A DNA stretch of 64,000 bases, taken from NCBI GenBank assembly GCA_008933995.1, contig WARS01000029.1:8804332-8868331 (forward strand). Direction: 5' to 3'. This DNA comes from Datnioides undecimradiatus. Its lineage: Eukaryota; Chordata; Actinopteri; Lobotiformes; Datnioididae. A program made the translations under genes and the position numbers. Below, one piece after another: positions 38,375 to 49,174 of the stretch. Position 1 is the first letter of the stretch. Every line of letters begins with the position of its first letter. The notes under the pieces are model-generated. The model was not told the DNA's origin. It did no database searches and worked only from the letters and a program-made list of their open reading frames with translations.

Positions 38375-40360
38375 CGCGTGCCTACTCTCTCTGTTTACGC
38401 AGGAAGTAAAGGTGGTGGGTGATGGGTAACTGAGTGAATTGCAATTAATGAGTGCACGGTTGTTCATTTGGAACAACATTTGGATTATCCGAGCAAATCA
38501 GGTAAATTTAGATAATAGCATTTCATTTAAATGTGTATAAATCCTTCTTAATCTTCAAGTCTCAGAAGGTTAATCTTCATATGCTGCACGCTCCGTAGAC
38601 TGACAAAGTTTCCTCCTTTGAAATTGGTGTGTAACTAATAATAATTAAAACTGTTATTTACAGAGCATTCAGTCAAACAAATGACACAGTGCTGCACAGA
38701 GAAAAAAGGGAAAATGTAGAGTGTAATCAGTGAGTACCTGTGCTGGTTATGTTCTCCTCTTGGACCCTCAGCTGCACCTCATTGCTCTCTTTGGGGGGTC
38801 CTGACTGTATGAACAAACTAGCCAAGTAACGTCCACTGTCATTTCGTTTGAGATTTGTAATGTGCCAAAGCACAGAAGAGTTTTCTGGATGAATTCTAAA
38901 AACGTCTCCCTCTTTTCCCTTCGTATACTCTGCAATCTTTTTCTTGCCTGTTGTATAAACTGCAACATAACTGTTTTCTGTGAGGTTGGCACTGAATGTG
39001 AATTTAAGGGTGATGTTGCTGCCAAGGATCCCAGTGACCTCTACTCGGCTTTGGACTGTATGGAGACAAAACACACACATAAGAGATGTGTAGTAGTAAG
39101 TGAATGCAAATATTAGTACCCTGTCCTATTAAAGCAAAATGAAGAAAAAAATGAAGAACAAAAATGAAGTCCAAACACTGCACTGACTTCCCTCTAACTT
39201 CCTGTCCAGGTTTGTTAGTCAGTCGGCTCTGCAACCACTCATCACACTTACTGCACTTAACGCTAATGTCAGGTGAAAGATGATTGGTCAGAGGGCCACC
39301 ATTAGCTTCAGCTAAGCTTCAAACTAAATTATTGTTTTTAAGCTGTTATATGTAGTTGACAATATCCATCTTTATGAACATGTTGTTAAATCAAGCTGTT
39401 GTTCCAGATAAAACAATCTGGAACAACAGAACAACACACACACAAACACACAAGTATTACCTAACCAAGACCTTGTATCTCAACAAGTTTAATTGATTTC
39501 AACTAAACCAACCACATATTAAGAAAATACACCACCTTTCAATCACAAAAAGGAGATAAGCCTAAGCCACCTCTAATATTAAACCTACAGGGACTTGTGT
39601 AAAGATACCTGAGTAACAGACATGTCAGTTATATTGATTTAATTGTTAAACCTAAACAAAGTCCTGAATCTGAATAAAACATTAAGGATGCTTCCTGTAA
39701 ACAGCAGTTGCAGTAAACTGTGTTAACTCTGTATCCTGTCATGTTTAGACTCACGAGCCAAGTCTGTTTACTTAAAAAGAAAGGGTTGATGGGGCTTTAA
39801 TTTAAACTGTTGTTGACCATTACAAAATTCAATGTATTTATATTACCTGATTTCACCTTCAATGTGTCACTAAGCTTTATCGTAAAAGCAAAATATCACA
39901 AGATTATGGAAAAGATGCCTCAGTGCCACACTCTTATCTAACACCCGCATCTGTTTTATGAGATGATGTCAGAAGAAGATGTCAGTCTATGAAATCATGT
40001 CCCCTTTTAATATCCTTTTAAACACCAAATTCAATCTGAGAACACATTAACTCAGAAACACCGTTTCTGGGGGAGCCCAACGCAATACCGTTCGGCACAG
40101 GTGATTCATTGATGGCAGTGGGTAAAATGTGGTATGAATAGTGGTAAACAACGTGCTTCAAGAGCAGGTACTTTAATTCAGAGCAGAACAGAAAGGAAAT
40201 GCAGAACTAAGTCACAGAAACCAGCACAAAGCCCATGTAATCTCAAATATTAAAGTATAAAATATCAGTCTCTGAAAGAAAAGAGCTTACCGTTGTAAAC
40301 CATGTGAGCTGCAAAGATCAAAACTAACCCCAGAGGCTTTTTGATGATGTGGCCAACCAT
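34344..40360 (-). CDS. CD2/SLAM-like single-V-domain receptor with ITIM and ITSM (name unknown; one exon unresolved)
   Basis: Probable type I immune-cell receptor; specific identity not recognised. Minus-strand exons: 40360-40291 (signal peptide from MVGHIIKKPLGLVLIFAAHM), 39055-38738 (V-type domain), 37355-37215 (stalk plus membrane segment VVTVLVVSPVLLLAAVLPCL), 34753-34722, 34643-34597, 34490-34344 (TGA 34346-34344). The V domain reads GSNITLKFTF...KKKIAEYTKGKE...NDSGRYLASL: both canonical cysteines are absent, as in CD2 domain 1, whose KKKIAQFRKEKE strand it resembles. Several N-glycosylation sites (NIT, NLT, NSS). The last exon has LVYSVL (ITIM) and TEYAAV (ITSM, the SAP/SHP-2 docking motif typical of SLAM receptors). 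The phase of 37215 (1) does not match 34753 (needs 2), so a short exon between them is missing from this model. No C2 domain was found. Confidence 0.72.
35035..35190 (+). repeat. Decayed SINE/MITE-like fish repeat, copy 1, ending in (TG)n
   Basis: GCTGGAGCTCAGAGGTCGTC, GGTTGATCCCC, GAAATACTGAACCCCAG, GTGCCATCAGTATGTTAATG then TG repeats. Same order of blocks as the copy at 38235-38380. Resembles a common fish element whose A/B-box-like head suggests a tRNA-derived SINE; that is inference. Confidence 0.5.
36140..36250 (-). repeat. Possible fragment of the TTAGCTTAGC-type dispersed repeat
   Basis: The minus strand contains AACAGCTAGCCTGGCTCTG followed by TTCGGAAGG, which I recall as the tail of the repeat also seen near 16634. 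Weak, memory-based assignment. Confidence 0.3.
37920..38175 (+). repeat. Dispersed teleost repeat (GCTAACATGC type)
   Basis: Contains CTGATGACATTCC, GCCTTGGTTATACTT, GGCAGCATGCTAACATGC, GTGGACATGATGAACATG and CTGCTCAACATCAATATG. This order matches an extremely common percomorph interspersed repeat by memory. The 67-codon open frame here is a repeat artefact. Confidence 0.6.
38235..38380 (+). repeat. Decayed SINE/MITE-like fish repeat, copy 2, ending in (TG)n
   Basis: AGGAGGTGAAATGGTC, AAAGGGTTGATGGTTTC, ATCTCCAGTTC, GGTAGCTCTGGCATCATCAG, GTGTATTAGTG then TG repeats with GC interruptions (38339-38380). Same architecture as the 35035 copy, in the intron between V and membrane exons of the receptor gene. 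Confidence 0.5.
39056..40290 (-). other. Intron 1 of the CD2/SLAM-like gene
   Basis: GT-AG intron (donor GTAAGC) between signal-peptide and V exons, both phase 1 as usual for Ig domains. No second Ig exon seen in it. Confidence 0.65.
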
Positions 40361-43359
40361 GATAGAAGAACTGTGTTACTTGCAGGCCTGGTGAGATGGG
40401 ATTAGAGTCCTTGATCTTACTGTTTTTTGAGTTGGCTCTGCGTGCCGAATCCTCTGGTTTGTTATTTCTACTGTAGTAGCAGTTTGTGTGTCTGAGGAGG
40501 AAACAGTATGTGACAGGAACTCGTATGAACCTGATTTATACCGACACCATCACAAGCACCTCCTGCGAACGGAAGACTTCAAAGAGGCTCATGGACATGT
40601 GGTGCAGTCACTCACATGATGTGTGTAGTCAGGAAGAGTAAATAGAGTCGCTTCATATTGTGAACATCCAGTGAACTTGGGAATGAAACAGGAAATATGT
40701 TCTGCATCTGTAAATTGTGTGCCTAAAATACAAACAGTGGCGCGAACGTTTAAAGTGTTTTCTCCCCAGCAGACTGTAGTTTACCTTTGAGTTTTGTTTC
40801 ACAAGAATTACATTAAAAAATCCCCATATTATTCCACCTGTACTTGAACTTGACATATAGATAGTTTCTGTTTTGTCTGCGGAGCTTTTGAGATATGAGT
40901 CTCTGAGATCTTTGGTGATACCCACGAGGAGCATAAACAGAACTTCATCAGTGCAGCTGTCGTCTCATGCTAGCCCCACCGTATGCAGCTGCAGCCCCGA
41001 CGCATGCAGATTGTTTTGTTTTTTTTTAAATTTGTTCCTTACATTGTGCTGTGTATTTGATGTGTGGGTTATATCTTTGTTTTTAGGATCCTGTTTACTG
41101 GTATATTTTATTTGTTATTTTATCCTTTTTTAAAGCTGTGTTATTATTTGTTTTTATAGTAAAGGACTTTGTAACTTTATTTTGAAAGGCTGTACGAATA
41201 AAGTTATTTCATATTCCTATCTTTTGCAAGTTCTAGTCGAAGATGCAACTTCTTAATAACAGACTTATGTGGTGAATGCAAAGACAGCTGCTTTCTGCAC
41301 CTTCGCTAAAATGACGAATGTTGCAAACAATGACTTAATTGGATTTTAACGTAAATTTTTGCATTATCAATTGTTGCTTCTTTTTTTTTTTACCTATTTT
41401 AAAAAAACTTCCTTGTTTTTGGCTCTTTTTTTTTTTTTTTTTACAAATACAAAAAATAATCACCTGAAGTTCAGACTGTTAATATTACATGTTGCTATGC
41501 AGGCTAATGGATACATATATAAGTAAAAATCAATGCAGAAGCATAACAATTTACATTCAACACTTTAACCACTGCAGAGGAAGTTGGGGTCTTTGAAGTC
41601 ACAATCTGATGACTTTAAGCCAGCACACTCTTTCACGGGGGGATTTTGTTGGTGGGAAGTTTAGTTTCGGTGGTTGATGGAGTTGGTCATTTCCTCCCAT
41701 CTCCTGTTCTCAGTCTTCCCACAGTATAATCACTCAAAGACAGACCTCAGCGGCTCAGACCACCAAAGCTGACTCAGCTTAGGTGGTTTGCAAACCTACA
41801 GGTGATATAATTCGACTTCTGTCAATTCCAGCCATGTTGGACGGCTTTAGCTCTTCAGGCCAATCTGTTAATAGATCAGTATGTTTTAAAATACATTTTC
41901 CAGGAATGAGGAAGTGATAGTCATCCCTAATTTTTACTGTTTGTTTACGAGCTTTGCATTTATTGTCTTGAGCAGACTTCCCATAAGGCTGAGATGTCTG
42001 TACTGATTATTTTCCACTGAACATGGATGGCATGGTAGATAGATTTTCTACATGAGATTCTTACCTAATGAGTTGGAGGTGTAGAGGGCACCTCTTCCTT
42101 GCAGCTGACTGTGACTGTGACTACTGTGTTTAACTGTTCCCACCCTCCAATATTAAAACCAGCACCCAACCACGTCAATGCCTTCTTGTCTACATCAGTT
42201 TTTAATGAACAAGAAGTCAATGACAAAGATGGCTGCATTTCCTGTTGCTTCTGCACAATAAAAAAAGTGGTTTGCCAGTGATGAATTTTCAGATACAAAC
42301 TCGTGTTTGTGTGCACAGCAGAAATGGCAGTTGCCTAAATTTTCACTTTCAAAGTTGGCGTGAACCTGTTTGACTCACTAATGACTTTTGTTTAGTTTCA
42401 GTTAAAACAGAAATCACATTCTAAAACATGACCACATGAATTATTCATAGTCTCTCAAGATCAACATGAGGGACATTAGATTTATCTAGAAACTCAGTTT
42501 ATCTGCCTCATCTGCACCCGTTTAGAGCTGAATTTAGGAAAGTGTGACACATATTAATTCAATATATTGTGTAAAAACTCACAGCTGGGCTATCATCAAA
42601 ATGAGTTGACTCTGCTCCCATTAGACTTAATTGGAAAGTACATTTCTGACAAGAAAAAACAAATACTTGATTATTGTATTTCTACCCCATCTTGTGGACG
42701 GACCTGAGGAATGCATATCACTTGCAAAGCCTCAGACACGTGATTACACACGCCTCCCTTTTTTCCTGTCTCACACTCATGCAAACAGACTCATACAAAC
42801 ATTCACATACAGACACACAGGCTCTCACTGCTCTTGTGATGCTGTTTCCTATTTCCTGCGTCATGGCTTATTCAAATGACTTCCTTTGCTCAGCAGCATA
42901 AGAGTAAGAGTGCATCTCTCACCCTATATGAGTGTATGCTGTCACTTTCAGTTACCATTATCCACCCACAAGCATAACCTTTTATTGATATTTATTGAGT
43001 TTTATGGTGAATTAGTTGTTGCTGCTCAATTTACAATAACTCTTCTAATCATTTTGCTTGTCATGATTCTTTTTCTTTCTTTTTGTTGTCTTCTGTGCAA
43101 GTCCTTTACATCAGCGCTATGTATTGCCATTGCATTCTGAATATGGCATCTGTTCATGTCTATGATTCGTTAACTTGCAAATAAAATAAACTGTGGAGGT
43201 CTCCTATTTATTTTCAGCAAATATACAACAGACTATGTATGTGTCAGTGGTTTTGCAGAGTCAGGGAAGAAATAAATCAAGGCCTCGGGTTATGTACCTT
43301 CACTAGCTCAGCTGAATGCTGGAGCCTTTATTATGTCATCACTGGGTTCACTTGATTTT

Positions 43360-43391
43360 GTGTGTGTGTATGTGTGTGTGTGTGTGTGTGT
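43360..43391 (+). repeat. (TG)n microsatellite
   Basis: About 16 TG units with one TA interruption. Confidence 0.95.
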
Positions 43392-45519
43392 CTATAAGGC
43401 ACAGCTTAAACATTTACTCCTGTGGAAGAACATCAACTGTATGGCCACTGACAGATAAACCCTGATCAGGCAGTATAAAGAACAATCTGTCAGCAGCAGG
43501 TGACCAGTTAGGCTGTGGAAGAAAAAGACGTTGCACTTACTTCTGGATTTCTGGTTTGCCTGTTTTGTGTGTTGTTGCATTTCCAGCTGATCGTATGACA
43601 CACTGTTATTTTCCTTCGTTCAGTTGGACTTACGTGCATACAATTAATCTACACTTATTAGCATCAATCATCTGATGGTTCCATGAGTACTTAGTCACAT
43701 CTATAGCATCAGTCTCCACTTTTCCTCTTCTCCCGTGCAGCAACACTGAATGAAACAATGGCAGCCCCACTGCACAATTCTCAGGATTTAGTGCACAGTT
43801 GTTCCTGCCTGATTACTCTCACTTGTTGTTGAAGCCTTTAGTATCAGTGGATGGAAATGTTGGATTTGAGCCTCAATCTGCACTCTGTGTTTAAAGGGGA
43901 ACTCCACACATAACTGTGTTTTTGTGTTGCATGTAATCACATGTATTCTTAATTTACATGCACTACTGTGTATGCAGCTCAGCTACAGCACAGGTACCAA
44001 CACAGTAACTCTCCTCAGTGACTGATCAGTGCAGAAACATTTTTCAGCCTTGGTTGTTATGATAAAGTAACAATTTTTAACACAGTGATATCACCTCGCA
44101 ATGATTTCGTGTTGTAGTTAACAGTACTTAACATGATTGTTTCAGAAGAGAAAACCAAATAAAACATGATGAGATGGTAAAAACAGATTGGATTCAGCAT
44201 ATTTAACCCAAAATCTGACTTGACTGCCATTTGCTGAAGGACATTTGTTGAAATGGTGTCTAGCTAAGCCTCGCCTCTCACAGCAGAGAGAGGAGGGAGA
44301 ACAGAGACTGATGGGAAGGGAAGAGCAGGAAAGCCCCATATCGCCATGGTAACTGAGAAACCGACTCTCCTATGAAATGCTGCTCTAACAAAACAATTAC
44401 CAAGCCATTAGGAACAGGACGCCCACCACCACCGCTACTAACTGACTACCACCACCCAGCAGCACACATACACACACCATCACACACACACACACACTCA
44501 AACATACATGTCAGGCTCTTTATTCTGCTCATTAGATTCAACAGGTGGGTTCAGGCACAAAAGCAAGGCCATCCCACAATTTTCTTTTTTCTTGTTGTGA
44601 TCCAGTGACATCGTGCTTGAGACAAATGCCATTTCATGCTGGTTAAACAACAGATGCATGACCATTGTGTCTAGACATCAACTGAAGTCTGTTGGCAATG
44701 ACATTAACTGGTGTGGAGTCCAAATAGTACCGTCCTAAATAACTCAGTTTTGTGTTGTTACTCTTAAAAGGGTTGTTTGATTTCTTCAAAATAATTCACC
44801 AAGATTGGTGTGAATAAATTGGGATAAGGAATATACATATACTGTATATAGACATGTACATATGCAACTTGTTCCACATACAACTTAAAAGAATACAAAA
44901 TACTTTTAAATAACACAGTATGGAGAGACAAAAGTCCTAAATACCTCATGATATATTTAATAGGAATAAATCCAAAAAGGCACATGTATTATTTATATTT
45001 AATCTTGTGTTCTTTTCTAAATAAAATCTATATCGGACATTAAATCTATCCATTGAAATCAAACTAGTATTACTAATATTACGACCACAGTGTATAATGT
45101 AAAAGTTACAACACTGGGGGCACTGGAGTCACTTAAGTGTTTAAATTTCCCCAAAATATATAAGCAGCAAAACTGTCAATCCAAATACACTGGGTCATGT
45201 CAATGCCACTAGAAGACCGCACTGACAGTGTGTGTGTGTGAGTGTTTGCTGATCATTGTTGCTGTACTTAGGTTAAGCTGATGTCCTAGCAACCAGGCAA
45301 ACCATCACCAGCTCCCTAGCAACCAGGAAGACACTGGTGGCACCAGTTGCCGTTGGAGATGCAGGCATTCTACAAAAACCAAAGTGAGATGCAAAACGGG
45401 ACAACAGAGGCACACACACGTGCACATACGCGCGGGTGCGAGCACACACACCCTCACAAACACACACAAAGCCCATAGATTGATTCTCACAGATTGACTT
45501 TCAAGTATGCAATTACTAT

Positions 45520-45549
<30 letters not shown>
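45520..45549 (+). repeat. (AC)n microsatellite
   Basis: About 15 AC units within a longer CA-rich region. Confidence 0.95.
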
Positions 45550-45552
<3 letters not shown>

Positions 45553-45888
45553 GCACCCACCTGCTGTATAACTCGCGAGAATTGACTTTCAAGCATTCAC
45601 TTGTGAACACACATCCACCAGCACTCACACATAAACACACTCCTACACATACTGGGGAAATCTACTTTTATGCATGCTACAAAAACGTGTAAAACCCTCA
45701 GGTCCGCACGTGCGCTCACAAGACCCGATGAGCGTCGAATAAACTACAGAGGCACAGAAATGTGATTTAGTTACAAATGCACTGTGGCTACACACTGTCT
45801 CTGTCTCCTTGTGGAAATCTACTCTGCCTGTGCAATTAATGGCTTCCCACATCACAGTCAGAAATTAAAGCTTGCAGCCCAGAGCCTC

Positions 45889-45924
45889 CACACGCGCGCG
45901 CGCGCATATACACAGAGCGCGCGA
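45889..45924 (+). repeat. Alternating purine-pyrimidine (CG)n-rich tract
   Basis: CACACGCGCGCGCGCGCATA followed by GAGCGCGCGA. Long alternating CG is rare in methylated vertebrate DNA and is a classic Z-DNA-forming sequence; it lies about 800 bases upstream of the distal mast3 start. Confidence 0.85.
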
Positions 45925-46330
45925 CAGAGTGAGAATCGCTTCCAGTGTGGCAGCTGTTACGGTTTCCAGCGGAGGTATTCCCCAGCCTCATCACGACCAG
46001 CAGCCTGCTAGTGTTCACGGCTCTGCTTCATTTTGTTTCAGCGCACAGAGACAGAGACGCAGATGAAGCGGGCGTCTGATCAAACAACAGCATACGAGTG
46101 GAAAACTTAATTTGGTGTCAGGCATCACGTGGCGTATTTCGCAGATAAACAACTGGAAAAGGAGGCTGCATAACAGAAAACGTGGTAGCATACACATTAT
46201 GATGTGTGAGCTGACCAAACCTCAGTATCTCCCTTTTTATGAAAACCGTAACCATAAGGGAGTTACATCTAAGGACCTTTGCCAACTTTTCCTCCGTCCT
46301 TACTCAACCTCTGTTGACCGTCACCCACCG

Positions 46331-46726
46331 CCCAAATTGATCTAGCCACCCCCAACACCGTCCAATAGACTCCCCCTTTCCTCCCTCCCTCCCTCCTTTC
46401 CTCCCTCCCCATCAGTCACATGGAGGTTAGCGGTGACCCGTCGCTCCCTCGGTTTTGTGGCAGTCGCTCTCCGGTGCGCCTTGGAGACAGACGAGAAGTG
46501 AAAAACTACTGCGGCGCCTCGTTTGATTGTAGATGTAACTGCGTTTTATTGAATCTATTCCCGAGGAAAATCACCCCGGAATCCGCTGAAGCCGCTGGTA
46601 AACGATATTCTGTTAAACGGGTTATTTTTAGTCACCCACCGCAGCGATGAGTGGCTGGGAGCCGGCTGGGAGACCGAGTGGTGTTGCGCTGTGGTAAATG
46701 AAGCCCCCGCTTGGTGTTCAGCAAGA
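46331..46726 (+). promoter_or_regulatory. mast3: Distal mast3 promoter and 5' UTR
   Basis: A C/T tract (about 46371-46410, TCCCTCCCTCCCTCC) is followed by CpG-rich DNA leading to the exon that starts at 46727. Composition and position suggest a CpG-type promoter; start site not visible. Confidence 0.45.
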
Positions 46727-46730
46727 ATGA
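46698..46730 (+). other. Upstream ORF of 10 codons overlapping the distal mast3 start (ATGA)
   Basis: ATG at 46698 opens a frame reading MKPPLGVQQE that stops at TGA 46728-46730; the stop overlaps the ATG at 46727-46729 in the form ATGA. Whether it lies in the mature mRNA depends on the transcription start. Confidence 0.45.
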
Positions 46731-49174
46731 AGTCGAGGCGAGACAAACTGAAGATCCCCTCTCTGACTCTGGAGTAAGTTTCCCTTTTTATTTACATCTT
46801 CTGGCGCAGTTGTGACACTGCAAGCTGCCACGTGAAAATGCTAAAATTTTAAAGTTGTGATGGGAGTAACATAATGGCATCTGTGTGGTCATCTTAGCGG
46901 TGGTAGTACCCCAAGTGTCAACACAGACTTTTTCAACAGAAAGTGGCTGTTGCGCAAACCCACAAGATCACTAAAGCTGTGAGACCAAAACAGCCAGATG
47001 GAAACGCAAATAATCCCTCATGTTTTCTCCCAGGGAAATGACATTTGCTCATGGCTCCATTATCTAGTTAACAGCTTTACTTTGCTTTTGTATTATGTAT
47101 TTTGAAGATAGGAGTCAGCACCTTGGAATAGAAACTATTATCAGTAAAACAGATGCTCAAAATTGGCAGTTTTCCTGCCTACCATCTAATCTTTAAACTA
47201 ATTTACCACTGTAGGCGTAGAGAAATCCAGCTTTCCAACACTGAGCTGTGTTTGCACAAGTCATAGACGGGTAAACTTGTAAAACCAAACTGCTGAAGCA
47301 ACAGGGAATGTGTGACGACGAGGAGTTATTTTGTCTGAAGTTTTGGGCGGTTCAAATATGTCTCTTTTTCTGCTTCTCCACACTGTTTAGTTCCACAGAT
47401 CTTAAACTTAAATCAGATCAAATATTTCATTTAGCACCAGAGGTACAGCTCACACCTCAGCATGAATCCTATCTGCATGATGATTTGTGTTTTTTCCGGC
47501 TCTATTCTCTCCTTTTTTTCAACCTCACATGAAGTCCTCACTCCACGATTCCTGCATGAATCACATGCTCCCCCTCACCGCACCAAGGCAGACAAATGGC
47601 TTTCAGTCTCTGGGAGAACGGATATTTTATCTCAGTATAATTGCTAACCTGTGAATCCCCTCTCCATCAAAGGACATGGCTACAATCTTATATCCGCCCA
47701 CTCTTCCTCCAGAGGACATGTAGTCTTATTTTCATGTGGAGGGAGTGGGGGAAGAGTACCAGCTGTCCATTATATGCTGATCCATAAGGCGTAGGAGCTC
47801 CCTGCTCACATGCCCATTCTGTGATCCATCCATCTGCCCCCTCCGTGGATCATCTCAGCAAAGCATGTGCTGTTTTTGTTTCATTTTTAGGCATTTAGCT
47901 GCTGCCGCGCGGAGATACAGGGGAGGTTTCACTTTGGCGGAGGAAGGAGGGATTCAGGCTTGAACTGGTTGCTGTTGATGGGCGCATCAGACCAGATGCA
48001 CATTTGCTTAAAATAAATCTGTGATATATATATTCACCAGCAGCAATGCAAAAATGGTGAGCATGGTATAACATATTTGTTTGTAATAAGATTTATTTAT
48101 TGCAGAGCCACTTTGCAAGTGCTCATGCATATTTTCAATAAATAAACTTTGTATATTACACTCTGTTTGAACATACTTTAGAGACAGGTCTTAAATTTTG
48201 TTTCCTGTTAATGTCAGTCTTTTAATCTGCAAATGAAAAGCAACAATATCACTACAATGTCTTGGAGGAAGTCCATAATTTTTCAGAATTCCAAATTTGC
48301 TTGCCTTGATTGTTATTTTCATGCGAGCGATCCTGCTGCTGTCTGGTCACTGGGAAGTTGCAGCTGCCACTGCCTGTAATTTCAGAGTCTCCCTGACAGA
48401 CCTAAACATCTGAGCATATCAGAAATTCAGTGAGAATGTCACCAGTGAGTCAGTGTGAGATTCTCTACTCGGTGTACACTCTGGAGAGGAGTGTCCACAA
48501 AGTGCCAACAAAATGGAAATGCAAAATGGAAATGATGGACGATTACTCACTCAAGGACTGTTGAGGGCTTTGGTTCAGGGGTCTGAAAGAGAAAATGTGT
48601 CAAGATGAAACACAGCGTAATGAGTTGCATGTGTTGTGTAATTTTAAGCAGACACCACAGAATGAGGAGTCTTAGTGGAAGGAGTTGTTTTTCCTATCAT
48701 CCTCCCTGCATTACTATGACAACACGTTCATTAGTGCTTTGGTAGCCGGTGCTGTGTTTAGCACTGAGGAGCTTCTGCAGCACTGAGACAATACCAGCGC
48801 TGTGGAGCCCAGAAGGCAGAGCTTATGTCTGAGCAGGAAAATCAATAGAAAACAGCTTTGGCGCTGGGTCAGCATCAGGGTGATGTTAGTGTGGCTGATC
48901 ATGCGTGTTTTGAGGCCAAAATCGTGTGTTCAGATGTGAAATGGTAGGCGATATTTACTCAAGTGTTGGACCATGTAACTTCCCTATTGGTGTGTTGACA
49001 CCCAGCTGTAAACTTCCTGTGTATAAGAGTTCATGAGGTGCTGAGTCAGCACGCTAATCCATGCGAACATGTCTTGCCTTACAGTTTGTCGCCCACTTGC
49101 CAGAGCCCTACCCTTCTGAGCCCATGCAGCCCATGCAGCCCCTGCAGCCCCTTACAAACCCTTCATCCCTGGAG
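46727..49174 (+). CDS. mast3: Alternative distal 5' coding exons of mast3
   Basis: Exon 46727-46773 (MKSRRDKLKIPSLTL, donor GTAAGT) and exon 49085-49174 (LSPTCQSPTLLSPCSPCSPC, donor GTAAGA) join in phase 2, and the second leaves in phase 2, exactly the phase needed to enter the shared mast3 exon at 57188. They would give a longer N terminus rich in Ser, Pro and Cys, with a CSP repeat. Strand, phase and the absence of any other downstream gene make them mast3 exons by inference; I cannot exclude a further exon between 49174 and 57188. Confidence 0.6.

Larger units (their letters stand above)
40361..46330. other. Intergenic region between the CD2/SLAM-like gene and mast3
   Basis: About 6 kb between divergently transcribed genes. 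AT-rich with T-runs near 41375-41445, (TG)n at 43360-43391, CA-rich DNA at 44460-44505, 45410-45650, and alternating CG/CA near 45889-45924. No coding exon supported; open frames overlapping the CA-rich part (45305-45692) are His/Thr/Cys/Val-rich artefacts. Confidence 0.6.
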
